DNA of 64,000 nt from Hyphomonadaceae bacterium (GTDB lineage: Bacteria; Pseudomonadota; Alphaproteobacteria; Caulobacterales; Aquidulcibacteraceae), in contig JALHOC010000002.1 of assembly GCA_022843225.1 (NCBI GenBank), positions 1 to 64,000 of the forward strand, written 5' to 3'. The notes beneath the pieces are model-generated. The model ran no database searches. It had not been told where the DNA came from and saw only the letters and a program-made list of their open reading frames with translations. This document shows, in pieces, positions 10,173 to 21,286 of the stretch. The stretch's first letter is position 1; every line of letters begins with the position of its first letter. A program made the translations under genes and the position numbers.

Positions 10173-10670
10173 ATGCGCACACTCATTCTGCTCCGCCACG
10201 CCAAGGCCGTACGCGCTCACGAAGCGCCCAGCGACGAGGCGCGCGCGCTCACAGGGCGCGGTAAGCGCGAGGCGGCCCTGGCGGGTGCGGCAATCGAGGA
10301 TGCGGGTATGAAGCCGACCTTGGCGCTCGTCTCGAGCGCGACGCGCACGCGCGAAACCGCCGAGTACGGCTTGCAAAATTTCGCGCTCGAAACGCGGATC
10401 GAGGAGGCGCTCTACCACGCGGCGGCCGAGAGCATCTGGGACGCCTTCGGCGCGAGCGACGCGGATTGTGTCGTGGTCGTCGGCCACAATCCGGGCATCG
10501 GCGAATTGACGGCCAGATTGATCCATCAAGCGCATGATGGATCAAAACTGGCGCGCGAATTCTCTGGTCATTTCCCGACAGCAGCCTTCGCGGCGTTTGA
10601 AGTCAAGGGCGATTTGCTTCGCGCCGCCGGGCCCCGCTTGATCGCCGCTTGGAAGCCGGAACGCGGCTGA
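10173..10670 (+). CDS. SixA-type histidine phosphatase
   Basis: A 165-residue phosphohistidine phosphatase of the histidine phosphatase superfamily. The catalytic motif LLRHAKA is at residues 6-12 (His9 would form the phosphoenzyme), with TRTRETAEY and [11 protein letters not shown] supplying the second Arg and second His. SixA enzymes remove phosphate from phosphohistidine proteins such as HPt or PTS components. It is divergent from lysK (108-base gap) and convergent with the SDR gene. Confidence 0.85.
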   Translation: MRTLILLRHAKAVRAHEAPSDEARALTGRGKREAALAGAAIEDAGMKPTLALVSSATRTRETAEYGLQNFALETRIEEALYHAAAESIWDAFGASDADCVVVVGHNPGIGELTARLIHQAHDGSKLAREFSGHFPTAAFAAFEVKGDLLRAAGPRLIAAWKPERG

Positions 10671-10688
10671 GTCAGGTCCGGCTTAAGG

Positions 10689-11456
10689 CTAGAACGATAT
10701 TCCCGAGCCGCCGGACGCGTCGATCACTTGTCCTGTGGTCCATGCGCCGCCTGTGCCGATGAGTGCGAGCGTCAGCTGCGCGATGTCCTCGGGTTGGCCG
10801 ATGCGCTTCAGCGCTTGCTTGCCGAGAATGAAATCAGGCCCGCCCGCCAACATCGGATCGGACATGTCCGTTTTGATCACGCCTGGCGCAATTGCGTTCA
10901 CGGTGATGTTGCGCGGCGCGAGGTGGCCCGCGAGCGAGCGCGTGAAGCTATCCACCCAGCCCTTGCTGGCACTGTAGGCGAGCCCGGACGGAACGCCGAC
11001 ACGCGTGACGGCGCTGGACAAGTTGATGACGCGTCCGCCATCACGCAAACGCTCGCTCGCGTGCTGGGACACGAAGTACACCGCGCGAATATTGACGTTT
11101 GTGAGCTTGTCGAAATCAGTCGCGCTCAATTGCTCGAGCGTGCCGAACGGCGCAATGCCGGCATTGTTGACCAGAATGTCGAATTTGTTGCTGCCCGTGC
11201 GCTTTTCCAACTCGATATCGAGGGAGCGGAACAAGGTGTCTGGCCCGTCCAGCAGCGCAAGGTCAGCCTGAATGGCGAAGGCGTCTCCGCCCGCGGCCTT
11301 GATGCCGGCAACGGCTTCGTCGGCTTTGCTTTTGCTGCCGCCAAAGTGCACTGCCACGAGCGCGCCCTCGGCCGCCAGCGTTTTCGCGATCGCGCGTCCA
11401 ATGCCCCGGGATGCGCCGGTGACTAGCGCAACTTTGCCGTTGAGTGATTGTGACAT
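10689..11456 (-). CDS. SDR family oxidoreductase
   Basis: A 255-residue classical short-chain dehydrogenase/reductase. The NAD(P) motif TGASRGIG is near residue 14, NNAG is present, and the catalytic Ser-Tyr-Lys set is seen as NLSSAV followed by YSASKGW. The start at 11456 is supported by AGGAG upstream. Resembles 3-oxoacyl-ACP reductase-like SDRs and short-chain reductases used in detoxification; the substrate is not known. It is the only gene of its transcription unit. Confidence 0.9.
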   Translation of the reverse strand: MSQSLNGKVALVTGASRGIGRAIAKTLAAEGALVAVHFGGSKSKADEAVAGIKAAGGDAFAIQADLALLDGPDTLFRSLDIELEKRTGSNKFDILVNNAGIAPFGTLEQLSATDFDKLTNVNIRAVYFVSQHASERLRDGGRVINLSSAVTRVGVPSGLAYSASKGWVDSFTRSLAGHLAPRNITVNAIAPGVIKTDMSDPMLAGGPDFILGKQALKRIGQPEDIAQLTLALIGTGGAWTTGQVIDASGGSGISF

Positions 11457-11552
11457 GTTTGAGGCTCCTCGCTCGTTGAAGCAGAAACTTGGGTCGCATG
11501 CGCGCAAGCTCAATGGCTCAGGCAGGGCGTGCGCCGAAGCGATGCTTAAGCG

Positions 11553-12176
11553 CTACTGGCTCGCCCACACGATGCGCGCGACCCAATCGATGTCCGCGAT
11601 GGCGAGGCTGCGCGCCGGATGCGCTGTATTGAGCGACAGCAATTCCATACTTTGGTCGTTCCGCCGCCCCAGCACCTTGGCCATCACTTCGCCCGCGCGC
11701 GTGCGCACCACGACACGGTCGCCGCGCCGCACAGCTGCGCCGGGCTGTACGATCACGATGTCGCCGGCGCGAAACACCGGCTCCATGGAATCGCCGGCGA
11801 TTTCGAGCGCATAGACGCGGTCCTCGCCCAGGTCGGGGAAGCGCACTGTCTCGTCGGCGCCAATCGGGAAGCCTTGGTCATCGAAGAAGCCGTGCGCACC
11901 CGCGCGCGCCATGCCCACGATCGGGATCGCGCGCCCCGCCCCGCCCGGGCGATCATCGAGCAAAGCGGCGAACTCGTCCCACGCGGTTTCGGCTGCCGAT
12001 AAGGCGAGCGCCACGCTTTCGGTCGAGGGCCAACGTTCCCGACCGTCGGGCGTCTGCCGCTTGGACTTATTGAACGTGGTTGGGTCGAGACCGGCAGCCC
12101 GCGCGAGCCCCGAAGCCGAGAGCCCCCGGCGCGCCGCCAAGGCATCGATCGCCCGCCAGATTCGAGCATGCTGCAT
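11553..12176 (-). CDS. XRE-type HTH / S24 (LexA-like) repressor
   Basis: A 207-residue protein with an N-terminal helix-turn-helix (about 1-65) and a C-terminal S24 peptidase domain like LexA, CI and UmuD. The catalytic pair is Ser130 in GDSMEP and Lys167 in GEVMAKVLG, and an Ala92-Gly93 bond lies 37-38 residues before the Ser, where self-cleavage happens in the family. It should therefore be a repressor that can be inactivated by self-cleavage, in response to RecA filaments or another signal. No clear ribosome-binding site is visible. It is divergent from pyrD with 170 bases between them, where its operator may lie; no phage genes are near. Confidence 0.85.
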   Translation of the reverse strand: MQHARIWRAIDALAARRGLSASGLARAAGLDPTTFNKSKRQTPDGRERWPSTESVALALSAAETAWDEFAALLDDRPGGAGRAIPIVGMARAGAHGFFDDQGFPIGADETVRFPDLGEDRVYALEIAGDSMEPVFRAGDIVIVQPGAAVRRGDRVVVRTRAGEVMAKVLGRRNDQSMELLSLNTAHPARSLAIADIDWVARIVWASQ

Positions 12177-12346
12177 GGGGTCAGGCTTTTAGCGCACCGA
12201 CCAGGAATATCAACCCATCAATAGGATTGTGGTCCCATGTGAATGCAGCCAAAGCTGGCATCGCGCGCGTTCAGGTCTGCGGGAGCGCGAAGCGCGACCC
12301 GAGGTCGTGCTAGGGCCCAAGCGCAGAATCGGCCAAGTCCGGGGCG

Positions 12347-13411
12347 GTGAGTTTGATCCAAGATATGGCTGCCGGCGCCTTGCGCCTGATTGACCCTGAA
12401 CGGGCGCACGCCATGGCGGTCTGGGCGTTGCGTGCGGGGCTCGGTCCGCGTACGCGCGCGGACCGCTGGCCGAGATTGCGCACGACACTTGCCGGACTTG
12501 ACTTGGCGAACCCGATCGGGCTCGCCGCCGGCTTCGATAAAAACTGTGAGGTCCCTGACGCAGCGCTCGCCACGGGCTTCGGCTTTGTCGAGTGCGGGAC
12601 TGTCACGCCGCTGGCTCAGCCCGGAAATCCGCGCCCGCGTCTCTTTCGGCTGGCCCAAGATCGCGGCGTCATCAATCGCTTGGGGTTCAACAATAGGGGC
12701 CTCGATAGCTTCATCGATCGTCTCGCGGGGCGCGCGCATCGCAGCGGCGTGGTAGGCGCCAACGTAGGCGCCAACAAGGAAAGCGCCGATCGTATCGGCG
12801 ATTATGTGCGCGGCATGGGACGCGCCTGGAAGTATGCCGCCTACATTACCGCGAACATCTCTTCGCCAAACACACCGGGCTTGCGCGGCCTCCAGGAGCG
12901 CGGTGCGCTTGAGGATTTACTCGGTCGTCTGCGTGAAGCGCGCGCGCCATTGACCGCCGCGCATGGGCGGCGACCGCTCTTCCTCAAAGTTGCGCCTGAC
13001 CTTGATGACATCGCCGTTCGTGACATCGCCGAGCTTGCGCTCGAGTACGAGCTTGATGCGCTGATTGTATCCAACACCACGTTGCAGCGTCCGCCGCAGC
13101 TGACGTCAGATCATAGCGACGAGCAGGGGGGGCTTTCCGGGCAGCCCTTATTTCAGATTTCCACCCATACCTTGCGCGCCTTCGCACAGGCGCTCCAAGG
13201 GCGCTTGCCGTTGGTCGGTGTTGGCGGGATTGCGAGCGGGTCAGACGCGTTGGTGAAGATCAAGGCTGGCGCCAGCGCTGTACAAGTCTATTCGGCTCTG
13301 GCCTATGAAGGGCCGGGCCTTGTCGCGCGTATGCTGCACGACCTCGATGGCTTGCTCGCGGCCGAGGGGTTCGATGCTGTCGCCCAGGCTGTCGGCGCTG
13401 ATCAGAGCTAG
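12347..13411 (+). CDS. pyrD: Dihydroorotate dehydrogenase (quinone), class 2
   Basis: A 354-residue FMN enzyme that oxidises dihydroorotate to orotate in pyrimidine synthesis, passing electrons to quinone at the inner membrane. Evidence: NPIGLAAGFDKN, GTVTPLAQPGNPRPRLFR, NRLGFNN, NISSPNTPGLR with the class 2 catalytic Ser, and VGVGGIASG near the end. The N-terminal helix expected in class 2 is present. The start is read as GTG at 12347; an ATG at 12365 is an alternative. It ends one base before the convergent mlaC-like gene. Confidence 0.95.
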   Translation: MSLIQDMAAGALRLIDPERAHAMAVWALRAGLGPRTRADRWPRLRTTLAGLDLANPIGLAAGFDKNCEVPDAALATGFGFVECGTVTPLAQPGNPRPRLFRLAQDRGVINRLGFNNRGLDSFIDRLAGRAHRSGVVGANVGANKESADRIGDYVRGMGRAWKYAAYITANISSPNTPGLRGLQERGALEDLLGRLREARAPLTAAHGRRPLFLKVAPDLDDIAVRDIAELALEYELDALIVSNTTLQRPPQLTSDHSDEQGGLSGQPLFQISTHTLRAFAQALQGRLPLVGVGGIASGSDALVKIKAGASAVQVYSALAYEGPGLVARMLHDLDGLLAAEGFDAVAQAVGADQS

Positions 13412-13412
13412 A

Positions 13413-14084
13413 CTAGCCGCTCGAAGCGGTTAGCCGAGTGCGCATCGACGCCGTCTGTCCCTGAATTTGGGTCATCAACGCGCGGATATTGCCATTGCTG
13501 CGATCAAGCGCGGCGAGGAAGTCGCGCTGTTGTTGCTGCGCCATCCAGATTTCATTGCCGTCGATGACGAGCGAGATATCGACGACCTTCCAAGCGTTCC
13601 CAGTACGTAGCAAACGCCATTGCACGGGCAACGGACGGCTTGCGCCGCGCGGCGTGATTTCACTGCGGACGATGACATCGCGCCCAGGCGTGCGCTCGAT
13701 GGAGCCGACGACGCGGATCGTGCCGCCGCTATAGCGTTCGAGCTGGGTTTCATAGACCGCGATGGCGTAATCCTGGAACGCGCGTGACCAGTCCGCGCGT
13801 AGCGTTTGGTCGGCGCGCAACTGCGTGCCGTAGCGTCCGAGGACGAAGGTCGCGATCCGCGGCATATCCGAGAATTGCGCCATCAGCCGGTTGAATGTCT
13901 GCTGGCGTTGCGAGAGCGCGACGCTGCGGTCGCCAAGGGTGCGCAGCGCCTCGGTCGCGTTCGCTTGCACATAGGCCTCGGCCTCGGAATTGCGCGCGGC
14001 CTGAGCGCTCGGGATCGTCGCGATCATCGCCGCGGCCAACAGGGCGCCGAAGAAAGCGCCGCGCGTCACAAAACCGGTCGTCAC
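13413..14084 (-). CDS. MlaC/Ttg2D family phospholipid-binding protein
   Basis: A 223-residue exported protein with a signal peptide (to about residue 29, SAQA-A) and the MlaC fold: FNRLMAQFSDMPRIATFVLGRY near the start and a VVDISLVIDGNEI segment near the end. MlaC shuttles phospholipids across the periplasm between MlaA at the outer membrane and MlaFEDB at the inner membrane. It lies three bases downstream of the mlaA homologue. No mlaFEDB genes are in the window. Confidence 0.9.
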   Translation of the reverse strand: MTTGFVTRGAFFGALLAAAMIATIPSAQAARNSEAEAYVQANATEALRTLGDRSVALSQRQQTFNRLMAQFSDMPRIATFVLGRYGTQLRADQTLRADWSRAFQDYAIAVYETQLERYSGGTIRVVGSIERTPGRDVIVRSEITPRGASRPLPVQWRLLRTGNAWKVVDISLVIDGNEIWMAQQQQRDFLAALDRSNGNIRALMTQIQGQTASMRTRLTASSG

Positions 14085-14087
14085 GTC

Positions 14088-14891
14088 TTAGTCTCCAGCC
14101 TTTGCCAATACGGACGCATCCGGTGTTTGGATGATGGCGGGTGCGTTCGGCGCTTCTTGAATCGGTTCACTATGTATGGTTTCGAAATCAGGCAAATCCT
14201 GGACATCCGCCGGGCCATTTTGGATCGCGCTTTCGCGCAACAATCCGTAGGTGCTGCGGAACGTGACGTAAGGATCGAGGGAGTCGGCGCGCACGGAATC
14301 GATCGCTTCAAGCGTCGCTTCGCGCACCGACAGCGCAGTCATCACCGTGCGTGTTGTACGCACCGTGTCGGCGTCATCGAAATCGGCCCAACGCAGAGGA
14401 TCAAGTGCGCTGTCGACGACACGCCCGACTGTATCGCGAACTGTTGTAGGTCCCATCAGCGGCACAAAGATGTAGGGACCTGCATCGACGCCCCACACGG
14501 CGAGTGTTTGGCCGAAGTCCTCGTCGTGACGCTCAAGGCCCATGGCTTCGGCGGGATCGAACACGCCCGCGAGGCCAATTGTCGAGTTCAGGCTGAAGCG
14601 CGCCGCCGTGGTTCCGGCGCGACCGACTTCGCCTTGCAAGACATCATTGGCGAAAATCACAGGGCCGCGCAGGTTTTGCAGAACGTTACGCACGCCCTCG
14701 CGAAAGAGCCTGGGCGTCACCGCGCGGTAGCCGCGCGCGACAGGCTCGAGGATGGCGTTGTCGAGGCCCTCATGAACGGCGAAGAGGTCGCGGTTCAAGC
14801 CTTCCCACGGGTCGGAGACAGTGTCTTGCGCAAAGGCGTTCGGCGCACAAAACGCGGTCGCGAGACCTAGTGCAAACAGTGTACGGCGCAT
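14088..14891 (-). CDS. MlaA/VacJ family outer-membrane lipid-trafficking protein
   Basis: A 267-residue MlaA homologue that, in the known system, forms a pore in the outer membrane and takes phospholipid from its outer leaflet. Family motifs: DPWEGLNRDLF, NLRGPVIFANDVLQG, LNSTIGLAGVFDPA, and FGQTLAVWGVDAGPYIFVP in two parts. Odd: the leader has Cys15 in TAFC, with Phe just before Cys, which is not a standard lipobox, while a normal signal peptidase I site (AFA-Q) follows. The start at 14891 is chosen over one eight codons upstream because GGGAG precedes it. The 234 bases upstream to the met regulator start hold no other gene. Confidence 0.9.
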   Translation of the reverse strand: MRRTLFALGLATAFCAPNAFAQDTVSDPWEGLNRDLFAVHEGLDNAILEPVARGYRAVTPRLFREGVRNVLQNLRGPVIFANDVLQGEVGRAGTTAARFSLNSTIGLAGVFDPAEAMGLERHDEDFGQTLAVWGVDAGPYIFVPLMGPTTVRDTVGRVVDSALDPLRWADFDDADTVRTTRTVMTALSVREATLEAIDSVRADSLDPYVTFRSTYGLLRESAIQNGPADVQDLPDFETIHSEPIQEAPNAPAIIQTPDASVLAKAGD

Positions 14892-15105
14892 CAAGTGTGG
14901 CTCCCGGAGCGGCACATAAGGCCCGAGGATGGTTAATCAACTTTAGCGATCTCTGAACCTTTCAGAAGACGAGCGCGATCAAGGGAATGCGGTTGGGGTT
15001 AACTAGCAGATTTAAAGTGGAAAAAAGTGAAATGCGGCGCTGCGGCAACAGCTCCGCGAAATTATCCCCAATTGGCGCGCCAAGGCGGGGCTTTCCAAGC
15101 ACGCG

Positions 15106-15135
15106 TTGAAATGTCATATAAAGATATGCTTATAT
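15106..15135 (+). promoter_or_regulatory. Promoter with SahR-like palindromic operator
   Basis: TTGAAA (15106-15111) and CTTATA/TTATAT (15129-15135), 17-18 bases apart, look like a sigma-70 promoter. A 20-base near palindrome, ATATAAAGATATGCTTATAT (15116-15135), covers the spacer and -10 box; 16 of its 20 bases are symmetric. AT-rich palindromes of this form are recalled as sites of SahR, an ArsR-family repressor of SAM-cycle genes. It stands directly before an ArsR-methyltransferase fusion gene followed by metF and metH, which fits autoregulation. Inference, not tested. Confidence 0.6.
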
Positions 15136-16097
15136 CGCCAAGTCCGGTGCGCTGCCAACGCGAAACCGAGCGTGTGGTTGGCGCCCTGCGCGCCGCAGGC
15201 GAGCAGACGCGGCTGCGGGTGCTGGCGCTGCTCACCGAAGGCGAATTGGCGGTAGGGGAGTTGGCGCAGGCCTTGGGGCAGAGCCAGCCGCGCGTCAGCC
15301 GCCACCTAAGGCTTTTGACGGAAGCGGGTCTGGTCGAGCGCGCTCCCGAAGGCGCGTGGGTGTTTTACCGCCTGCCGCGCGCCGACACGCCCGAGCGCTG
15401 GCTCGCGGAAACTGCGCTTGCCATGCTCGACCCGTCGGAGCCGGTGCTTGCACGCGATGCGGATCGGCTCGAGGCCATCCGCGCCGCGCGTGACGATGCC
15501 GCCGCATCGTACTTTGCGCGCAACGCCGAGGATTGGGCGCGCGTACGTGCGTTGCATCTACCTGAAGCCGATATCGAGAGCGGAATTCTTTCAGCCGCCG
15601 GCGCTGGTCCGTTTGAGTACATGGTCGATGTCGGCGTCGGCCAAGGCCGCATGATCCAGCTGTTCGCCGATCGTGTGCGTCGTGCGGAGGGCTTCGACAC
15701 GTCGCGTCAGATGCTGGCGATCGCGCGTGCTTCGCTCGATGAGCTGAAAACCAAGGCCGCCGTGCGCTTTGGCGACGCTTATGCGCCGCCGGTTGAGGCG
15801 GGCGCCGATCTCGTCACTATTCACCAGGTACTGCACTTTCTAGCCGACCCAGGCCGCGCCGTGCAGGAAGCCGCGCGTCTGCTGAAGCGCGGCGGGCGCT
15901 TGGTGGTTGTCGACTTTGCTCCTCATCGTCTGGAGTTTCTGCGCGCAGAGCACGCGCATCGGCGCCTTGGCTTTACCGACGACGAGGTCATCGTCTGGTA
16001 TGCGGCCGCGGGCGTGATCGATGTACAAACCACAACCTTGGCGCCGAAGACGAGCGACCAGCTCACCGTGAAAATCTGGGCGGGGGAAAAGGCATGA
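15126..16097 (+). CDS. ArsR-family regulator fused to a SAM methyltransferase domain (SahR-like)
   Basis: A protein of about 323 residues with an N-terminal winged helix (ALRAAGEQTRLRVLALL, then LGQSQPRVSRHLRLL as the recognition region) and a C-terminal class I methyltransferase fold (VDVGVGQGRMIQLFA, FGDAY, IHQVLHF, LLKRGGRLVVVDF). This fusion precedes metF/metH in many alphaproteobacteria and probably senses S-adenosylhomocysteine or SAM to control the operon. The start is uncertain: ATG 15126 lies inside the operator; ATG 15111 and GTG 15147 or 15174 are alternatives, the GTGs fitting better if transcription begins near 15142. It overlaps metF by four bases. Confidence 0.85.
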   Translation: MLISPSPVRCQRETERVVGALRAAGEQTRLRVLALLTEGELAVGELAQALGQSQPRVSRHLRLLTEAGLVERAPEGAWVFYRLPRADTPERWLAETALAMLDPSEPVLARDADRLEAIRAARDDAAASYFARNAEDWARVRALHLPEADIESGILSAAGAGPFEYMVDVGVGQGRMIQLFADRVRRAEGFDTSRQMLAIARASLDELKTKAAVRFGDAYAPPVEAGADLVTIHQVLHFLADPGRAVQEAARLLKRGGRLVVVDFAPHRLEFLRAEHAHRRLGFTDDEVIVWYAAAGVIDVQTTTLAPKTSDQLTVKIWAGEKA

Positions 16098-17005
16098 CGA
16101 TCACGCACGCTCAGAATCTGATCGCGGAGGCGGCTGAGAAGCTCGGTCAGCCGCGTGTCTCGTTTGAATTCTTCCCCCCGAAAACCGACGCGCTCGAAAC
16201 CCAACTCTGGGAGGCGATCCGCAAGCTGGAGCGCCTCAGCCCCAGTTTCGTATCCGTGACCTATGGCGCGGGTGGCTCGACGCGCGATCGCACGCATCGG
16301 ACGGTGGCGCGCATCGTCGCCGAGACCGGCATGAAGCCCGCCGCGCACCTCACCTGCGTTGGCGCGAGCCGCAGCGACATCGATGACGTCCTACGCGAGT
16401 ATTGGGCGGCGGGCGTGCGTCATATCGTGGCGTTGCGCGGCGATCCGCCCGGCGGTGTAGGAACGTCGTTCACGCCGCACCCCGAAGGCTATGCGAGCGC
16501 AGCCGATCTGGTGGCGGGCGCCAAAAGCATCGCGGATTTCGAGATCTCGGTGGCGGTGCATCCGGAGAAACACCCCGAAAGTCCATCCTGGGATGCTGAG
16601 ATCGACAATTTCAAACGCAAGCTTGATGCTGGCGCCACGCGCGGCGTGTCGCAATTCTTTCTCGACGCCGACACGTTCCTCACTTTCAGGGATCGCTTGG
16701 CGCGCGCGGGCGTCACAGCGCCGATTTTGCCCGGCATCATGCCCGTGACCAATTACAAGGGACTAGTAAAAATGGCGGAGGGCTGCGGCGCCAGCGTGCC
16801 GCGTTGGTTGACCACGATCTTCGATGGGTTAGACGACGATCCCGAAACGCGCCGGCTTGTCGCGGCTGCGATAACAGCTGAACTGTGCGCGCGGCTCTAT
16901 GCCGAGGGCGTCGAGGATTTTCACTTCTACACGCTCAACCGCGCCGATCTCACCATGGCGATCTGCCGGATCTTCGGCGTGCGCGTGTCAAAAGAGGCTG
17001 CATGA
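16094..17005 (+). CDS. metF: Methylenetetrahydrofolate reductase
   Basis: A 303-residue FAD enzyme that reduces 5,10-methylene-THF to 5-methyl-THF, the methyl donor for methionine synthase. Evidence: VSFEFFPPKTD near residue 24, SVTYGAGGSTRDRT, HLTCVGASR, ALRGDPPGG, and GIMPVTNYKGL in the TIM barrel. Length fits the bacterial form without the eukaryotic regulatory domain. It overlaps both neighbours by ATGA junctions, so translation is coupled along the operon and methyl-THF supply is tied to the synthase. Confidence 0.97.
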   Translation: MTITHAQNLIAEAAEKLGQPRVSFEFFPPKTDALETQLWEAIRKLERLSPSFVSVTYGAGGSTRDRTHRTVARIVAETGMKPAAHLTCVGASRSDIDDVLREYWAAGVRHIVALRGDPPGGVGTSFTPHPEGYASAADLVAGAKSIADFEISVAVHPEKHPESPSWDAEIDNFKRKLDAGATRGVSQFFLDADTFLTFRDRLARAGVTAPILPGIMPVTNYKGLVKMAEGCGASVPRWLTTIFDGLDDDPETRRLVAAAITAELCARLYAEGVEDFHFYTLNRADLTMAICRIFGVRVSKEAA

Positions 17006-18066
17006 TGAACCGCGAACAACGCCTCGCCGCGCTCAACGCTGAAATGGCCAAGCGCATCCTGATCCTCGATGGATCGATGGGTGCCTATCTGCAAGGCTTT
17101 GGGCTGACCACCAACGACTTCCACGGCACGCGGTTCGTGGAGCATCCGATGTCGCTCAAGGGCGACAACGATCTGCTTGTGCTCACGCAGCCTCAGGTCA
17201 TCACGAAAGTACACGAGGGTTACTTCGCTGCCGGCGCCGACATCGCCTCCACCAATACGTTCAACGCTACGCGAATCAGCCAGGCGGAATATGCGCTCGA
17301 AGACGTGGTGTACGAGATCAATGTCGAGGCCGCGCGTCTCGCCCGCGCGGCTGCGGACAAATTCGAGGCGCAAGATGGACGCCCGCGCGCGGTGGCCGGC
17401 GCGCTGGGGCCAACGACGAAGTTGCTCTCGATGTCGCCGGAGGTCGGCGACCCCGGTCGGCGCGATGTCAACTTCGAGACGATGGCGAAGAATTACGAGG
17501 AGCAGGCGTTGGGGCTGATCGAAGGCGGCGCCGATCTTCTGCTGATCGAGACCATCACCGATACGTTAAACGCCAAGTCCGCGCTCTGGGGCGCGTGGGA
17601 AGCGTTTGACAAAACGGGGGTGGAACTGCCGCTCTGGATTTCGGGCACGATCACGGATCGCTCAGGCCGAACGCTCTCGGGCCAAACCGTGGAGGCATTT
17701 TACAATTCGGTGCGGCACGCCAAGCCGTGGGCGGTGGGGCTCAATTGCGCGCTGGGGCCAGTGGAAATGCGCGCCTTCCTCGCCGATCTTGCGCGGGTGG
17801 CCGAGTGCGCGGTGAGCGCCTATCCGAACGCCGGCTTGCCGAACGCCATGGGCGGCTATGATGAAACCCCGCACTCGATGGAAGCTCACTATGCAGAGTG
17901 GGCGCGGGCCGGCTTGCTCAACATCGCCGGCGGTTGTTGCGGCACCACGCCGGAGCATATCGAACACATGAAGCATGCGGTGGAGGGCGTGACGCCGCGC
18001 GTTGCGCCGATGCCTGACGCGCGCTTGCGGCTTGCGGGGCTGGAACCATTCACGGCGGTGGCGTGA
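17002..18066 (+). CDS. metH: Methionine synthase, homocysteine S-methyltransferase half (split MetH)
   Basis: A 354-residue protein equal to the first domain of MetH. ILDGSMGAYLQ opens the barrel, and the zinc ligands appear as GLNCALGP and GGCCGTTPEH. In full-length MetH this module binds homocysteine and is joined to the folate and cobalamin modules; here those are in the gene at 18550. Split MetH is known in Caulobacter-type alphaproteobacteria. It starts at ATG 17002, inside the stop of metF (ATGA), and its TGA overlaps the ATG of the next gene by one base. Confidence 0.93.
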   Translation: MMNREQRLAALNAEMAKRILILDGSMGAYLQGFGLTTNDFHGTRFVEHPMSLKGDNDLLVLTQPQVITKVHEGYFAAGADIASTNTFNATRISQAEYALEDVVYEINVEAARLARAAADKFEAQDGRPRAVAGALGPTTKLLSMSPEVGDPGRRDVNFETMAKNYEEQALGLIEGGADLLLIETITDTLNAKSALWGAWEAFDKTGVELPLWISGTITDRSGRTLSGQTVEAFYNSVRHAKPWAVGLNCALGPVEMRAFLADLARVAECAVSAYPNAGLPNAMGGYDETPHSMEAHYAEWARAGLLNIAGGCCGTTPEHIEHMKHAVEGVTPRVAPMPDARLRLAGLEPFTAVA

Positions 18067-18548
18067 TGGAAACGTCAGACGCAATTTCGCTTGTTGCGAC
18101 CGTCCTGGCGCTTGTTGCGCTGACGGTGTCGATCTCGGAGGCTCTGGCAAATCGCCCCAGGCTCCGCTTGAAGTATAGCTACGCAATGGGCGTGGGGGGA
18201 ATGACGGGCGAGTGGATTGTGATCAGCGCGACGAACTGGGGGCGACAGGCCACAACGATCGATAGCGTTTCAATTGAGTTTCCCGGATTGCGAGGTGCAG
18301 ACGGCCAGTCGAAGCACACACCACACATACCCCAGATGCAGAACGGAATTGCCGTTGGCAAACAGTGCCCCTTCCTTCTCGAAGTCGGCCATGCCGCCGA
18401 TTTCCATTTTCCCCTGGCGCCCAGGGAGATTGAGGACGAGGAGGGTACTTTGCAGACCCTCATCAAGCGGTACGGTGCCACGGCACGCATAACTACGAGC
18501 TGGCATAGAAAACCTCTGCGGCTTTCGATATCGAAAGCCGAACGATAG
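18066..18548 (+). CDS. Unknown small membrane protein inside the metH operon
   Basis: A 160-residue protein I do not recognise. One membrane helix is likely at about residues 6-28 ([19 protein letters not shown]), followed by a basic turn and a soluble, probably beta-sandwich region with [13 protein letters not shown] and a C-terminal [10 protein letters not shown]. The topology may place the soluble part in the cytoplasm. The gene begins at an ATG that overlaps the metH N-half stop (TGATG) and ends one base before the metH C-half, so it must be co-transcribed. Its base composition is visibly less GC-rich than its neighbours, with more A/T-ending codons, suggesting acquisition. A role in methionine synthesis is not shown. 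Confidence 0.75.
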   Translation: METSDAISLVATVLALVALTVSISEALANRPRLRLKYSYAMGVGGMTGEWIVISATNWGRQATTIDSVSIEFPGLRGADGQSKHTPHIPQMQNGIAVGKQCPFLLEVGHAADFHFPLAPREIEDEEGTLQTLIKRYGATARITTSWHRKPLRLSISKAER

Positions 18549-18549
18549 C

Positions 18550-21192
<2,643 letters not shown>

Positions 21193-21286
21193 GGTCGGTT
21201 CGTCTGGCTGGATGCATCAATCGTCGCAATTGCTATGGCGCCGTTGGCGCGGCCCGGCTATCAGGACGAAAATCCATGAGGGCGCT

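Noticed and set aside
12177-12346. Short gene in the gap between the S24 repressor and pyrD
   Set aside because: Frames here lack ribosome-binding sites and run into pyrD antisense; the gap more likely holds operators and promoters.
13806-14870. Open frame of 354 codons on the plus strand
   Set aside because: Runs antisense across mlaC and mlaA, both well supported; composition typical of a shadow frame.
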